From Ignavibacteriota bacterium (GTDB taxonomy: Bacteria; Bacteroidota; Ignavibacteria; UBA10030; SZUA-254), in the NCBI GenBank assembly GCA_016191715.1, contig JACPVN010000178.1, positions 1 through 6,721 of the forward strand: a DNA stretch of 6,721 nt, in the 5' to 3' direction. Within the stretch, counting starts at the first letter, position 1; each line of letters opens with the position of its first letter. The notes under the pieces were generated by a model. It was not told the origin of the DNA, made no database searches, and saw only the letters and a program-made list of their open reading frames with translations. Both the position numbers and the translations under genes were made by a program. Below are positions 1-4,804 of the stretch, piece after piece.

Positions 1-195
1 CTGAAAATCTATAATGTGCTGGGGCAGGAGGTGAGAACACTTGTTGATGGGATTCAAGAGGCAGGATTTAGGGTGCAGGAATTTGATGCAACGGGATTGC
101 CGAGCGGGATTTATTTTTATCGGTTGCAAGCCGGTCCTTCGTCAGGCTCAGGACTAGCTTTCACAGATGTGAAGAAGTTGTTGTTGATGAGGTAG
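1..195 (+). CDS. C-terminal end of a secreted protein with T9SS type A sorting domain (5' partial)
   Basis: Frame 1 is open from the first base to TAG at 193-195 and encodes 64 residues of a Por/type IX secretion C-terminal sorting domain. Recognisable pieces, in order, are an LKIYNVLGQEV strand, LVDG, a GLPSGIYFYRL segment and a final KKLLLMR. In this family the domain is recognised by the outer-membrane T9SS machinery, so the missing N-terminal part should be a signal peptide plus an extracellular enzyme or adhesin; its function cannot be told from here. Between LQAG and FTDVKK there are about eight extra residues (PSSGSGLA) compared with the usual form, encoded by a short inverted repeat. 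The gene is followed by a strong terminator, so it is probably the last gene of its transcript. Confidence 0.9.
   Translation: MKIYNVLGQEVRTLVDGIQEAGFRVQEFDATGLPSGIYFYRLQAGPSSGSGLAFTDVKKLLLMR
134..154. repeat. Short inverted repeat inside the sorting-domain coding sequence
   Basis: GTCCT (134-138) and AGGAC (150-154) are complementary and enclose an 11-base loop. The element lies in the coding sequence of the T9SS tail, exactly where residues are added relative to the family pattern. It resembles a small palindromic repeat inserted in frame, but only one copy is visible, so its repetitive nature is inferred. Confidence 0.35.
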
Positions 196-219
196 TTGAG
201 TATGTGAGTAGATGAGATG

Positions 220-260
220 AAGCCGATTCCAGAAAGATGGGGTCGGCTTTCTTCATTTTT
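220..260 (+). terminator. Rho-independent terminator after the T9SS protein gene
   Basis: AAGCCGATTCC (220-230) pairs with GGGGTCGGCTT (239-249) over 11 positions, two of them G-U, around an 8-base loop. A T-rich tail follows, ending in five T at 256-260. Stem, loop and tail fit an intrinsic terminator for the upstream gene and separate it from purF. Confidence 0.8.
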
Positions 261-269
261 CTAATGTTT

Positions 270-298
270 TTTGTTGTGCTGGATATTTCCTAACTTTG
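270..298 (+). promoter_or_regulatory. Bacteroidota-type promoter candidate for purF
   Basis: TTTG at 270-273 and TAACTTTG at 291-298 match the -33 (TTTG) and -7 (TAnnTTTG) boxes described for Bacteroidota, with 17 bases between them. The expected start of transcription lies only a few bases beyond 298, practically at the ATG at 305. There is no Shine-Dalgarno sequence in between. This suggests a leaderless or nearly leaderless purF mRNA and argues against the TTG at 296, which falls inside the promoter box. It is a sequence match only. Confidence 0.45.
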
Positions 299-304
299 AA
301 CCCG

Positions 305-1810
305 ATGTTCTACGAAATAGAATTAAACCAGCCCTTTTTACTCGATAAACCACACGACCATTGCGGAATCTTTGGAATCTTCCGTCATCCAAAAGCTTCG
401 CACATGACGTATTACGGATTGCACGCGCTTCAACATCGAGGGCAGGAAGGTTCGGGCATTGTTACCTCTGAATTTGATTCCGAAGCAAAGAAATATCGTT
501 TTCATTTTCACAAGGATTTCGGACTTGTGAACGATGTTTTTCGGGATGATAAACTCTTCGCCGATGTGCTGAAAGGCGAATCTGCCATCGGACACAATCG
601 TTATTCAACGACCGGCGCTTCCGATAGCAAAGTGAATGTTCAGCCAATCACCGTGAACTATCGAGGCGGAAATGTCGGGATTGCACACAATGGAAACCTC
701 ACCAACTTTCATTCTCTCCGCAAGCGGCTTCAGGATGAAGGGACGATTTTCCAAACGACATCCGACACGGAAATTATTCTTCATCTTATTGCAAAGAGTA
801 AAGAGCAGGACCAAATCAAACAAATTGTTGATGCGCTGAATCAAGTCGAGGGCGCTTTCTCGTTGGTGATTCTGACGGATGATAAACTAATTGCGGCGCG
901 TGACCCGTACGGTTGGCGACCGCTTGCCGTTGGAAAACTTGACGGAGCGTTCGTCGTTGCTTCGGAAACTTGTGCGTTTGATATTATTGATGCAGAATAC
1001 GTTGGTGATGTTCAGCCGGGAGAAGTATTAGTGTTTGATGAAGAAGTGTTGAGAACCGGTCAGCCAAAATCGTACAGATTGAATACAACTGTCGCTCAGC
1101 CGCATCACTGCATTTTCGAGTACATTTATTTTTCCCGTCCTGATAGTAAAATCTTTGGTGAAAGTGTTAACCGTGTTCGCCGCAGATTAGGGAAAGCGCT
1201 TGCGCAGGAACATCCTGTTCAACCGAAAGAAACGGAAAAAGTTATTGTTATCAATGTTCCTGATTCGAGCAATACGGCAACGCTTGGCTTCGCTTCTGAA
1301 AATGAAAAGAATGGCTTGAAGACGAAATATGAAATTGGTTTGATACGAAGTCACTATGTCGGGCGCACATTTATTCAGCCGGAACAGGAAGTGCGCGACA
1401 TAAAAGTGAAGATGAAATTCAACACAGTGAAGGGAGTGTTGAAGGATAAAGAGGTTGTCATTGTTGATGACTCGATTGTGCGAGGGACAACTTCCAAACA
1501 GTTGGTAGAGTTGATTCGAGAGGCGGGAGCGAAGGCAATTCATTTCAGAATCTCTTCGCCGCCGATACATTACCCTTGTTTCTATGGTATGGATTTTCCG
1601 AGTTCGGAAGAACTGATTGCGAATGTTTTTCAAGGTAATGTGGAAGCAATCGGGAAGTATCTTGGCGTTGATAGTCTTGGTTATCTTTCTTTAGAGAAGT
1701 TACTGGAAACTGTGCCTCATGAAAACGGAGAGACGTATTGTACCGCGTGTTTCAGTGGGAAGTACCCGACGAATGTTCAAACGCACTCGAAGACGGAGCA
1801 TGAGTGTTAG
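305..1810 (+). CDS. purF: Amidophosphoribosyltransferase (glutamine PRPP amidotransferase)
   Basis: Catalyses the first committed step of de novo purine synthesis, making 5-phosphoribosylamine from PRPP and glutamine in the cytoplasm. The product is 501 residues from ATG 305, a normal length. An N-terminal Ntn glutaminase domain starts at Cys20 (HDHCGIFGIF); as in the Bacillus-type enzyme, a propeptide, here 19 residues, should be removed to expose this Cys. ALQHRGQEGSGI, GHNRYSTTG and HNGN mark the glutamine site. The C-terminal phosphoribosyltransferase domain has VPDSSNTATLGF and the PRPP loop VVIVDDSIVRGTT near residues 384-396. Cys269, Cys425 and the CTAC pair 479/482 match the four ligands of the [4Fe-4S] cluster of the Bacillus-type class. 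The frame also opens at TTG 296, three codons earlier, but that codon lies in the promoter-like box, so ATG 305 is preferred. It appears to be a single-gene unit with its own promoter. Confidence 0.97.
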   Translation: MFYEIELNQPFLLDKPHDHCGIFGIFRHPKASHMTYYGLHALQHRGQEGSGIVTSEFDSEAKKYRFHFHKDFGLVNDVFRDDKLFADVLKGESAIGHNRYSTTGASDSKVNVQPITVNYRGGNVGIAHNGNLTNFHSLRKRLQDEGTIFQTTSDTEIILHLIAKSKEQDQIKQIVDALNQVEGAFSLVILTDDKLIAARDPYGWRPLAVGKLDGAFVVASETCAFDIIDAEYVGDVQPGEVLVFDEEVLRTGQPKSYRLNTTVAQPHHCIFEYIYFSRPDSKIFGESVNRVRRRLGKALAQEHPVQPKETEKVIVINVPDSSNTATLGFASENEKNGLKTKYEIGLIRSHYVGRTFIQPEQEVRDIKVKMKFNTVKGVLKDKEVVIVDDSIVRGTTSKQLVELIREAGAKAIHFRISSPPIHYPCFYGMDFPSSEELIANVFQGNVEAIGKYLGVDSLGYLSLEKLLETVPHENGETYCTACFSGKYPTNVQTHSKTEHEC

Positions 1811-1892
1811 TGATTTTGTGGATACTGCTCAGGTGATACAGTGGATGTAAGACGATGTTGCTTTCTTTGACGATATCTAACCCATCCCCCGG

Positions 1893-1918
1893 CCCCTTCC
1901 CTTGCACAAGGGAAGGGG
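1893..1918. repeat. REP-like GC-rich hairpin between purF and pgsA
   Basis: CCCCTTCCCTTG (1893-1904) and CAAGGGAAGGGG (1907-1918) are perfect complements of 12 bases each, separated by CA. The preceding CCCATCCCCCGG extends the C-rich character. No T tract follows on either strand, so a terminator is unlikely. The form resembles dispersed palindromic intergenic repeats common in Bacteroidota-like and other genomes, but other copies lie outside the window. The hairpin ends 17 bases before the pgsA start and could affect its leader. The rest of the 125-base gap (1811-1935) shows nothing clear. Confidence 0.65.
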
Positions 1919-1935
1919 AGTGATGTCGCGCTGAT

Positions 1936-2472
1936 ATGTTTATGAATAAGACATGGACAATTTCCAATGGGTTGAGTGTCACACGAATTCTCCTTATCAT
2001 TCCCGTTGTTGTGTTGCTCATATCGAATCCACGAGCAAACAGATGGTATGTGTTTGCTCTTATTGCACTTGGCGCACTGACTGATTTTCTTGATGGTTAT
2101 TTTGCACGGAAGTATTCACAAGTAACAGACCTTGGAAAAATTCTTGACCCGCTTGCGGATAAGATTTCGCTCGGTTTGTTGGCAGTTATTCTTGCTATAC
2201 TTCAAATACTTCCGGTTTGGTTTATTGTTTGTGTTCTGTTTCGTGATGTGTTGATATTTTTTGGCGGGATGTACATTCAACGAACAAAAGGGATTGTACT
2301 GCAATCAAACTGGCTTGGCAAGTGGACAGCAGGTGTACTTGCAATCCTTGTCGTTGTCGCCGTCCTTAATTTTGATGAACTGAATTTAATCAAAACTGTT
2401 TTGCTTTATGGAACAACGTTGATGTTAGTATTGTCGTTCGTTTCGTATGCAAAGCGATTTGTTGACGGTTGA
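1936..2472 (+). CDS. pgsA: CDP-alcohol phosphatidyltransferase, probably phosphatidylglycerophosphate synthase
   Basis: Integral membrane enzyme of phospholipid synthesis, 178 residues. The family signature DGxxAR(x8)GxxxDxxxD is complete: D53, G54, A57, R58, G67, D71 and D75, with a further Asp at 50. These Asp residues bind the divalent metal and the CDP-diacylglycerol. About six hydrophobic segments surround it, near residues 17-30, 36-49, 78-92, 94-110, 132-146 and 155-171. Length and N-terminus (NGLSVTRI) fit PgsA, which joins glycerol-3-phosphate to CDP-diacylglycerol. The Arg-Asp at 103-104 followed by SNWLGKW also resembles the related cardiolipin-synthase-type or PgsA2 group, so the acceptor alcohol is not certain. 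ATG 1936 and ATG 1942 are both possible starts; no good ribosome binding site decides between them. The last codons and the stop lie in a heptamer repeat. Confidence 0.85.
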   Translation: MFMNKTWTISNGLSVTRILLIIPVVVLLISNPRANRWYVFALIALGALTDFLDGYFARKYSQVTDLGKILDPLADKISLGLLAVILAILQILPVWFIVCVLFRDVLIFFGGMYIQRTKGIVLQSNWLGKWTAGVLAILVVVAVLNFDELNLIKTVLLYGTTLMLVLSFVSYAKRFVDG

Positions 2473-2529
2473 CAGTTCGTAGTTGTCAGTTTGTTACTCT
2501 TTATTCTGAGTACTTAGTACTCAACTACT
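2461..2529. repeat. Degenerate heptanucleotide tandem repeats, overlapping the pgsA stop
   Basis: From 2461 the sequence divides into five consecutive 7-base units, all beginning GTT: GTTGACG, GTTGACA, GTTCGTA, GTTGTCA, GTTTGTT (to 2495). A second 7-base series follows at 2509-2529: AGTACTT, AGTACTC, AACTACT. The first unit forms the last codons of pgsA and runs into its TGA. Such short heptamer arrays recall the STRR class known from cyanobacteria and similar intergenic arrays elsewhere; the function is unknown. Confidence 0.5.
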
Positions 2530-2536
2530 TTTTTTT
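2507..2536 (+). terminator. Weak terminator-like hairpin after pgsA
   Basis: TGAGTAC (2507-2513) and GTACTCA (2517-2523) form a 7-base stem on a 3-base loop. Eight T follow at 2529-2536, after five other bases. The stem is AT-rich and the T tract is displaced, so termination would be inefficient. The hairpin may equally be a by-product of the heptamer repeats. Confidence 0.3.
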
Positions 2537-2557
2537 ACTTTTGAATTTTTAATTTTG
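2536..2557 (+). promoter_or_regulatory. Tandem TAnnTTTG boxes upstream of ftsY
   Basis: TACTTTTG (2536-2543) and TAATTTTG (2550-2557) both match the Bacteroidota -7 consensus TAnnTTTG, 14 bases apart. No convincing TTTG -33 box is found at the right distance, and the stretch is very AT-rich, so chance matches are likely. The second box ends 10 bases before the ftsY ATG, again implying a very short leader. Confidence 0.3.
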
Positions 2558-2567
2558 AATTGGACAG

Positions 2568-3512
2568 ATGGGCTTTTTTGACGCATTTAAACTCTCACGA
2601 CTAAAAGAAGGACTTGCCAAAACACGGGACAACATCATTGGCAAAGTCCAGAAAATTCTTACCAGCAAAACCAAGATTGATGAAGAGGTTCTTCAGAGTA
2701 TTGAAGAAGCGCTCATCGCCGGAGATGTTGGTGTTGAAACATCAATGAAAATTCTTGAACGGATTCGTGAACGGGTGAAGAAAAAAGGATATCAGGAGAC
2801 GAGTCAACTTGATTCGCTTATCAGAGAAGAGATTCAGTCACTCTTTATGAACGGCGCGACAACGGATGAGGAGCCGTTCGCTGTTCCATCCAATCACAAG
2901 CCGCATGTTATTATGATTGTCGGAGTGAACGGAGTCGGGAAGACGACAACGATTGGGAAACTCGCGTACAATTACAACAATGCCGGAAAGAATGTTGTCA
3001 TCGCGGCGGCAGATACATTTCGTGCGGCGGCGAACGAGCAACTTGAGATTTGGGCGAAGCGTGCAGGCGTTGCCATCATTCAACAGCAACATGGTGCTGA
3101 CCCGGCATCCGTTGCGTTTGATGCGTTGAAGTCGGCACAATCGCAGAACGTTGATGTGATGATTATTGATACTGCCGGACGGCTTCATACAAAAGTCAAT
3201 CTTATGGAAGAATTGAAGAAGATAAGTCGTGTGTTGCAAAAGTTAGATGCGAGCGCGCCGCATGAAGTTTATTTAGTGTTGGATGCGACGACCGGACAAA
3301 ATGCAATTCAACAGGCGAAACAATTTAGCGCGGTGGCGGCAGTAACAGGATTGGTTCTTACAAAATTGGACGGAACAGCGAAAGGCGGAGTTGTACTTGG
3401 AATTAGTCAGGAGATGAATCTTCCGGTAAAGTATATTGGTGTAGGTGAACGTATTGATGATTTACAGCCGTTCAACCGGAAGGCGTTTGTGGAGGCGTTG
3501 TTTGGGAAGTGA
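2568..3512 (+). CDS. ftsY: Signal recognition particle receptor FtsY
   Basis: SRP-family GTPase that docks SRP-ribosome complexes at the inner membrane for co-translational insertion of membrane proteins. It has 314 residues: a helical N domain (about 1-95) and a G domain (about 110-314), without the long acidic A domain of the E. coli protein, which is usual for FtsY outside Proteobacteria. All GTPase motifs are present: P-loop GVNGVGKTT (119-127), DTFRAAA (149-155), DTAGR (201-205), TKLDG (265-269) and the closing GVGE (291-294). The N-terminal MGFFDAFKLSRLKEGL could serve as the membrane-contacting amphipathic helix. ATG 2568 is the only sensible start and has just a weak GGA before it. 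The last 126 bases (3387-3512) recur, diverged, at 4652-4777. Confidence 0.98.
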   Translation: MGFFDAFKLSRLKEGLAKTRDNIIGKVQKILTSKTKIDEEVLQSIEEALIAGDVGVETSMKILERIRERVKKKGYQETSQLDSLIREEIQSLFMNGATTDEEPFAVPSNHKPHVIMIVGVNGVGKTTTIGKLAYNYNNAGKNVVIAAADTFRAAANEQLEIWAKRAGVAIIQQQHGADPASVAFDALKSAQSQNVDVMIIDTAGRLHTKVNLMEELKKISRVLQKLDASAPHEVYLVLDATTGQNAIQQAKQFSAVAAVTGLVLTKLDGTAKGGVVLGISQEMNLPVKYIGVGERIDDLQPFNRKAFVEALFGK

Positions 3513-3546
3513 CGAGAAAATATAGAGTTCAAATTGAGCCGAATAC

Positions 3547-3860
3547 ATGTTGAATATTACAGAACTTTGTCAAAGAATTATTGAAGGCAAGTATGAGTTA
3601 AGTATTCATGCATTTCGTCGGATTGCGGAGCGGAACATATCGAGACGGAGATCAAGCAATCTGCAAATAACTCCAAACTTATTGAAGATTATCTGGAGGA
3701 TAAATATGGACCGTCTTCGTTATTGCTTGGATGGACAGTCAATCAAAGACCAATCCATTTACATGTTTCACGGTTAGAAAATATTCTTGTAAAAATCATT
3801 ACATTATACCAACCCATTATTGATGAGTGGGAAAACAATTTTACACAAAGGAAAAGATAA
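3547..3860 (+). pseudogene. DUF4258 protein (toxin-like partner of YgiT zinc finger), frameshifted
   Basis: ATG 3547 opens a frame giving MLNITELCQRIIEGKYELS and HAFRRIAERNIS, then out-of-family residues and a stop at 3775-3777. After about 3642 the family sequence continues in another frame: TEIKQSANNSKLIEDYLEDK, then SSLLLGWTVNQRPIHLHVS, then IITLYQPIIDEWENNF, with TAA at 3858-3860. Restoring one base (a G after the TCG at 3640-3642) would give SETEIK and a single 104-residue DUF4258 protein. DUF4258 proteins are small, considered RelE/MqsR-like, and often encoded directly before a YgiT-type zinc-finger protein, as here (3 bases between stop and next ATG). The gene is therefore probably inactive, unless the missing base is a sequencing or assembly error. 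The frameshifted 76-residue product would lack most of the conserved core. Confidence 0.85.
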
Positions 3861-3863
3861 AGT

Positions 3864-4091
3864 ATGAAATGTGAAATTTGTGGTGTAGGAACAAGAATGC
3901 CCTCAACAGTAAGCGAACATTTTTTTGTTGATGGCAAATGGGTACTTGTGGAAAACATTCCGGTTGAAGTCTGCAAACACTGCGGTGAGGCAACATTTAG
4001 TGCGGGTACTGCTGAGCATGTTCGACGGATTGTCCAGAGCGGTGAACGTCCGAGAACCGCAGTTGAAACTCAGGTGTATGAATACTCTTGA
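3864..4091 (+). CDS. YgiT-type zinc-finger protein, putative antitoxin (MqsA N-terminal-like)
   Basis: 75 residues with two CxxC pairs, Cys3/Cys6 and Cys37/Cys40, that should bind one zinc as in the N-terminal domain of MqsA. The stretch VLVENIPVEVCKHCGEATF is typical of the YgiT-type family. It lacks the C-terminal helix-turn-helix of full MqsA, so DNA-binding autoregulation is not evident. It follows the DUF4258 frame after 3 bases, with AAAGGA at 3847-3852 as a rather distant ribosome binding site inside the upstream gene. This indicates translation from a shared mRNA. In the family it is taken to neutralise the DUF4258 partner. Here the partner is frameshifted, so this may be an orphan antitoxin. 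Confidence 0.85.
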   Translation: MKCEICGVGTRMPSTVSEHFFVDGKWVLVENIPVEVCKHCGEATFSAGTAEHVRRIVQSGERPRTAVETQVYEYS

Positions 4092-4142
4092 AAAAATGAG
4101 GCAATGTAGATAGGCATGAAATTGTAATTATACTAAAGTGAA

Positions 4143-4148
4143 AAAGGA
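4143..4148 (+). promoter_or_regulatory. Clear Shine-Dalgarno site of the second TA module
   Basis: AAAGGA lies 8 bases before the ATG at 4157, an optimal spacing. The housekeeping genes purF and ftsY in this window have no such site, so this motif sets the TA module apart and supports the start chosen for the antitoxin. Confidence 0.6.
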
Positions 4149-4156
4149 ATAATTTT

Positions 4157-4396
4157 ATGAGTACAGCCGAGATGCAAAAACGAATTAAATATGTGAATGA
4201 TGCGAAAGGGCAAAAGACCGAAGTCATTATTCCATACAGTTTATTTCAGGAATTTCTTGAAATGAAAATAAGCATGGAGATTTATGAACAAGAAGATGTT
4301 CAACAAAGTTTGAAACGAGCGAAAAAACAAGTTCAGGATAAGAAAACAAAAGCATTTAAGGATATTGAACAGGCGATTCAGTGGCTCAACCAGTAG
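4157..4396 (+). CDS. Type II antitoxin of the RelE/ParE-partner kind
   Basis: 79 residues, charged and mostly helical after residue 30. The N-terminal part (KYVNDAKGQKTEVIIPYSLF, residues 11-30) has the beta-strand plus VIIP pattern common in small antitoxins that precede RelE/ParE toxins. The Lys/Glu-rich C-terminal half, ending IEQAIQWLNQ, would be the toxin-wrapping segment. A DNA-binding fold cannot be assigned from sequence alone. ATG 4157 has a good Shine-Dalgarno site. The end of the gene overlaps the toxin start by 16 bases, so the two are translationally coupled, antitoxin first, the usual order. Assignment rests largely on this pairing. Confidence 0.75.
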   Translation: MSTAEMQKRIKYVNDAKGQKTEVIIPYSLFQEFLEMKISMEIYEQEDVQQSLKRAKKQVQDKKTKAFKDIEQAIQWLNQ

Positions 4397-4650
4397 AACT
4401 TGTTCTTACTCCTGAATTGAAAGAATCATATCAAAAACTTCCTCTTGAAATTCAAAAAAAGTTCGACAAGCAACTTCGATTCTTATCTGTAAATCCCCTG
4501 CACCCTTCTTTAAAAATTCATAAATTAAATGGAGATTGGGAATTTTATATTGACATCCATTACCGTTGCTTGTTTCAAAGAGAGGGGAGTAAATATATCT
4601 TATTCACGATAGGGACACACAAACTTGTTGACCGTTATAAAATCAAGTAG
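4381..4650 (+). CDS. RelE/ParE-family toxin
   Basis: 89 residues starting at GTG 4381, with AGG at 4371-4373 as a weak ribosome binding site inside the antitoxin gene. The helical N-terminal half (LTPELKESYQKLPLEIQKKF) is followed by NPLHPSLKIHKLNGDWEFYI, a YRCLF strand and a final FTIGTHKLVDRY. This arrangement, with a compact beta-sheet at the C-terminus and a GxH near the end, is characteristic of the RelE/ParE superfamily. Many members cut mRNA on the ribosome and others inhibit gyrase; which applies here cannot be told. The frame is intact and normal in length. Its TAG is followed after one base by the duplicated ftsY end, so the toxin stop practically coincides with the cassette boundary. 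Confidence 0.85.
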   Translation: MAQPVELVLTPELKESYQKLPLEIQKKFDKQLRFLSVNPLHPSLKIHKLNGDWEFYIDIHYRCLFQREGSKYILFTIGTHKLVDRYKIK

Positions 4651-4651
4651 T

Positions 4652-4777
4652 GGAGTTGTTCTTGGCATCAGTCAGGAGATGGATCTTCCAGTAAAATATA
4701 TTGGTGTCGGTGAACGTATTGATGATTGACAGCCGTTCAATAAGAAGGCGTTTGTGGAGGCGTTGGTCGGGAAGTGA
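4652..4777 (+). pseudogene. Duplicated 3' end of ftsY, non-coding remnant
   Basis: Aligned without gaps to 3387-3512, this stretch has 13 mismatches in 126 bases (about 90% identity) and ends at the same TGA. Translated in the ftsY frame it gives GVVLGISQEM, DLPVKYIGVGERIDD, a TGA stop at 4727-4729 where ftsY has TTA (Leu), then QPFNKKAFVEALVGK. Eleven codons differ: seven changes are synonymous, three are amino-acid changes (Asn to Asp, Arg to Lys, Phe to Val) and one is the stop. It has no start or upstream domain and cannot make a GTPase. Homology ends abruptly at the toxin stop on the left and at the ftsY stop on the right. Confidence 0.95.
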
Positions 4778-4804
4778 TATGCACCGAGTAATAGCTAATA
4801 CTTT

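Larger units (their letters stand above)
3513..4777. other. Putative acquired toxin-antitoxin cassette bounded by duplicated ftsY 3' ends
   Basis: The 126-base ftsY end at 3387-3512 and its diverged copy at 4652-4777 are direct repeats with a period of 1,265 bases. Between them lie only two TA-type modules. This is the layout left when an element integrates at, or recombines through, the 3' end of a conserved gene and supplies a replacement end. No integrase, transposase or terminal inverted repeat is seen, so the mechanism is open. If mobile, the cassette is either non-autonomous or the remnant of something larger. Confidence 0.45.

Noticed and set aside
1187..1633. 148-residue minus-strand open frame within purF
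   Set aside because: It is antisense to the well-conserved phosphoribosyltransferase domain; its Arg/Phe-rich composition is an artefact of the opposite strand.
1752..2021. Minus-strand open frame across the purF-pgsA gap
   Set aside because: It overlaps both real genes and the GC hairpin, and its protein has no recognisable pattern.
2461..2529. CRISPR-like array
   Set aside because: Units are 7 bases, contiguous and degenerate, without spacers, and no cas genes are present.
3636..3650. Programmed -1 ribosomal frameshift joining the two DUF4258 frames
   Set aside because: A -1 shift at the TCG would restore the family sequence, but there is no X-XXY-YYZ slippery heptamer and no obvious downstream structure. 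A one-base deletion or sequencing error is simpler.
3925..4113. Plus-strand open frame overlapping the zinc-finger gene
   Set aside because: It is an out-of-frame shadow: it lacks the CxxC pairs, while the other frame has a full family match.
4110..4142. Possible operator or sigma70-like promoter (GTAATTATAC) before the second TA module
   Set aside because: The palindrome is imperfect and the stretch is AT-rich; no matching -35 box or second operator half is visible.
4652..4777. Stop-codon readthrough or recoded TGA in the ftsY copy
   Set aside because: The copy has no start codon or N-terminal domains, and ftsY itself uses TGA as its normal stop. It is a remnant, not a recoded gene.
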